DNA of 10,011 nt from Pelagibius sp036570545 (GTDB lineage Bacteria; Pseudomonadota; Alphaproteobacteria; Kiloniellales; Kiloniellaceae), in contig DATCXZ010000363.1 of assembly GCA_036570545.1 (NCBI GenBank), positions 1-10,011 of the forward strand. Reading direction: 5' to 3'. Positions within the stretch are counted from its first letter, which is position 1, and each line of letters begins with the position of its first letter. The notes under the pieces were generated by a model that saw only the letters and a program-made list of their open reading frames with translations, was not told the DNA's origin and did not search any database. Positions 8,637 through 10,011 of the stretch are shown in pieces. The position numbers and the translations under genes are program-made.

Positions 8637-9746
8637 TCACCCGGTCTTCGTGGCCGCCAGCCGCTCCTCGTCGAGGGTGACGCCGAAGCCCGGCGCCTCG
8701 CTCAGCTGCAGCCAGCCGTCCCGCTGGTCGAAGGGCTCGGCCAGCAGGTAGTCGCGGCGCTCCAGGCTCCACTCCGGCGGGTCGCAGGGGAACTCGATGA
8801 AGGGCGCCTCGCCGAGGCCTGCTGTCAGGTGTGTGTTGGCGACCACGCCGAAGCCGTTGGACCAGGTGTGCGGCGTGAAGGCGATGCCGAACTCGCGCGC
8901 CATGATGGCGACGCGCCGGAGGCCGGTGATGCCGCCGACCAGCGCGCAGTCCGGCTGCACCACGTCGAGGCAGCCGCCGGCGATGAGGTCGCGGAACTCG
9001 TAGAGCTCGCGCGTCATCTCGCCGCCGGCAATGCGCAGGTCGACGCTGTCGCGCAGCCGCCGCAGGCCGTCGCGATCGCCGCGGTGCAGCGGCTCCTCCA
9101 TCCAGTAGACGCCGAGGCGCTCCAGCTCGCGCGCCACCGCCAGCGCATCCTTCAGGGTCCAGGGCGCCTCGGTGTCCCACGGCATACGCCAGCCCTGGTT
9201 GCAGTCGACCATCAGCTCGAGCCCTGTGCCAACGCGCTGGCGCACGGTCTCCAGCGCCGCGATGTCGTCGCGCCAGTCGCCGCGGTGGAAGCGGATCTTC
9301 ATGGCGGCGAAGCCTTCCTCGGCGAAGCGTTCGGCGGTCTCGGCCAGCGCGCCGGGATCGCGCAGCACGCCCGAGGAGGCGTAGGCGCGCACGCGGTCGC
9401 TGCGCCCGCCGAGCAGGCGCCACACCGGCTCGCCGGCGATCTTGCCGGTGAGGTCCCAGAGCGCGAGGTCGAGGGGCCAGCAGCGGCCGTAGTGGAACTG
9501 GATGTGCGACAGCACCTCGTAGTGGCGCTCGACACGGCGCGGGTCCTCGCCGACGAAGAGATCCTCGTGGCCGGCAAGGCCGAGCATGAGGTCGCCGGAG
9601 CCAATGCCGACGCGCCCCTCGTCGTCGGTCACGCGCACCACGGTGACGTCGAAGTGCCGGCGCGGCCGGCCGTCCCAGCTTGCGACGAAGGGCGGGTCGA
9701 GCGGCAGGCGGTGGTGGCTGACGTCGATGCGGGCGATGGTCGGCAT
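8637..9746 (-). CDS. enolase-superfamily enzyme, mandelate racemase subgroup (probable acid-sugar/hydroxy-acid dehydratase)
   Basis: It abstracts the alpha-proton of a carboxylate through a Mg2+-stabilised enolate. Dehydration of a sugar acid or epimerisation is likely, but the substrate is not assignable. It has 369 residues, typical for the family. The N-terminal capping domain covers ~1-120 and a TIM-like barrel follows. Aligned by eye to mandelate racemase, the metal ligands are Asp181 (MVDCNQ), Glu217 (WMEEP) and Glu243 (GGEMT). The Asp-His dyad is Asp266 (QPDCALVGGITG) with His293 (TPHTW), and Glu318 (FIEF) is the far acid. The lysine pair of the second strand (KTK in mandelate racemase) reads K150-I-R152, so the second basic position is Arg. 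AGGAG (complement of 9755-9759) sits 8 bases before the ATG, supporting this start. It lies 32 bases downstream of the putative dehydrogenase gene on the same strand, so the two are probably cotranscribed. A dehydratase plus a dehydrogenase fits a non-phosphorylated sugar-acid pathway. Confidence 0.9.
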   Translation of the reverse strand: MPTIARIDVSHHRLPLDPPFVASWDGRPRRHFDVTVVRVTDDEGRVGIGSGDLMLGLAGHEDLFVGEDPRRVERHYEVLSHIQFHYGRCWPLDLALWDLTGKIAGEPVWRLLGGRSDRVRAYASSGVLRDPGALAETAERFAEEGFAAMKIRFHRGDWRDDIAALETVRQRVGTGLELMVDCNQGWRMPWDTEAPWTLKDALAVARELERLGVYWMEEPLHRGDRDGLRRLRDSVDLRIAGGEMTRELYEFRDLIAGGCLDVVQPDCALVGGITGLRRVAIMAREFGIAFTPHTWSNGFGVVANTHLTAGLGEAPFIEFPCDPPEWSLERRDYLLAEPFDQRDGWLQLSEAPGFGVTLDEERLAATKTG

Positions 9747-9778
9747 GAGGCTCGCTCCTGGTGTTAAGCACCGATGGT

Positions 9779-10011
9779 TCAGGCAAGGGCCATGACGGCG
9801 GCGGCGAAGCGGTCGATGTCGGAATCCTCGACCGTGCGGGCGGTGGCGCGCCGCATCGGCTGGTTCTCCGGCGCCCGCATCTCCGCCGCCAGCGTGGTGG
9901 CGTCGAAGGCCTTGAAGGCGGGCGGCAGGTGGCGCTCGACGCCGCAGCGGGTCATGAGATCGCCGTACCAGGCCGGCAGAGCCTCGGCAGAGGCGAGGCC
10001 GCAGGCGCGCG
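9779..10011 (-). CDS. C-terminal fragment, probable iron-containing alcohol dehydrogenase (start outside window)
   Basis: Only the last 76 residues are inside the window, ending at TGA (complement of 9779-9781). The fragment reads RACGLASAEALPAW, then GDLMTRCGVERHLP and LAAEMRAPENQPMRRATAR, ending DSDIDRFAAAVMALA. A helix-rich tail with a 'CGVxxxLP' turn and 'M-x-x-x-E-N-x-x-M' before a basic/Asp-rich last helix resembles the C-terminus of class III Fe-dependent alcohol dehydrogenases and maleylacetate reductases. The Fe-binding Asp/His residues and the NAD-binding GGGS motif would lie upstream, so this cannot be confirmed here. It precedes the mandelate racemase-subgroup gene in the same direction with a 32-base gap, suggesting one catabolic operon. 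The open frame is secure, and the family call is tentative. Confidence 0.5.
   Translation of the reverse strand, partial: RACGLASAEALPAWYGDLMTRCGVERHLPPAFKAFDATTLAAEMRAPENQPMRRATARTVEDSDIDRFAAAVMALA

Noticed and set aside
8547..9767. A 406-codon plus-strand open frame opposite the mandelate racemase-subgroup gene
   Set aside because: It is an antisense shadow of a gene with all its catalytic residues intact. The composition is abnormal and no motif is seen.

Overview
This GC-rich window is read as a chromosomal segment of an alphaproteobacterium, probably of the Rhodospirillales/Rhizobiales range. That placement is an inference. It rests on heavy G/C use at third codon positions, on the alphaproteobacterial character of the SucC-like and formate dehydrogenase proteins, and on a long GC-rich intergenic palindrome of a kind I associate with these genomes. 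The left half is metabolic and lies on the plus strand, the right half is mostly minus strand, and no RNA gene, CRISPR array or insertion sequence was seen.

Positions 1-1895 hold the 3' part of a SucC-like beta subunit and a complete SucD-like alpha subunit of an ADP-forming acyl-CoA ligase, overlapping by one base. Both are clear members of the succinyl-CoA synthetase/malate-CoA ligase family and the alpha subunit keeps its phosphohistidine. Several usually invariant substrate- and phosphate-site residues are changed in both subunits, so this looks like a paralogue with another substrate rather than the TCA-cycle enzyme.

After a 149-base gap, positions 2045-6531 encode a two-subunit NAD-dependent, metal-dependent formate dehydrogenase of the Methylorubrum Fdh1 type. 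It has a fused NuoE-NuoF diaphorase (beta) and a NuoG-like bis-MGD catalytic subunit (alpha), again with a one-base overlap. Together with the CoA ligase this suggests C1 or C2-acid metabolism in which formate is oxidised to CO2 and NADH.

The gap 6532-6873 separates convergent genes and carries a 117-base nested inverted repeat. A minus-strand PAS-GGDEF diguanylate cyclase (6874-8049) follows. Then comes a decayed toxin-antitoxin locus: a ParE/RelE-type toxin (8276-8587) interrupted by one in-frame TAG, preceded by a possible antitoxin tail.

The right end is a minus-strand catabolic pair: a mandelate racemase-subgroup enolase-superfamily enzyme (8637-9746), and upstream of it the C-terminus of what is probably an iron-containing alcohol dehydrogenase, cut by the window edge. 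They probably belong to an acid-sugar or hydroxy-acid pathway unrelated to the formate genes.
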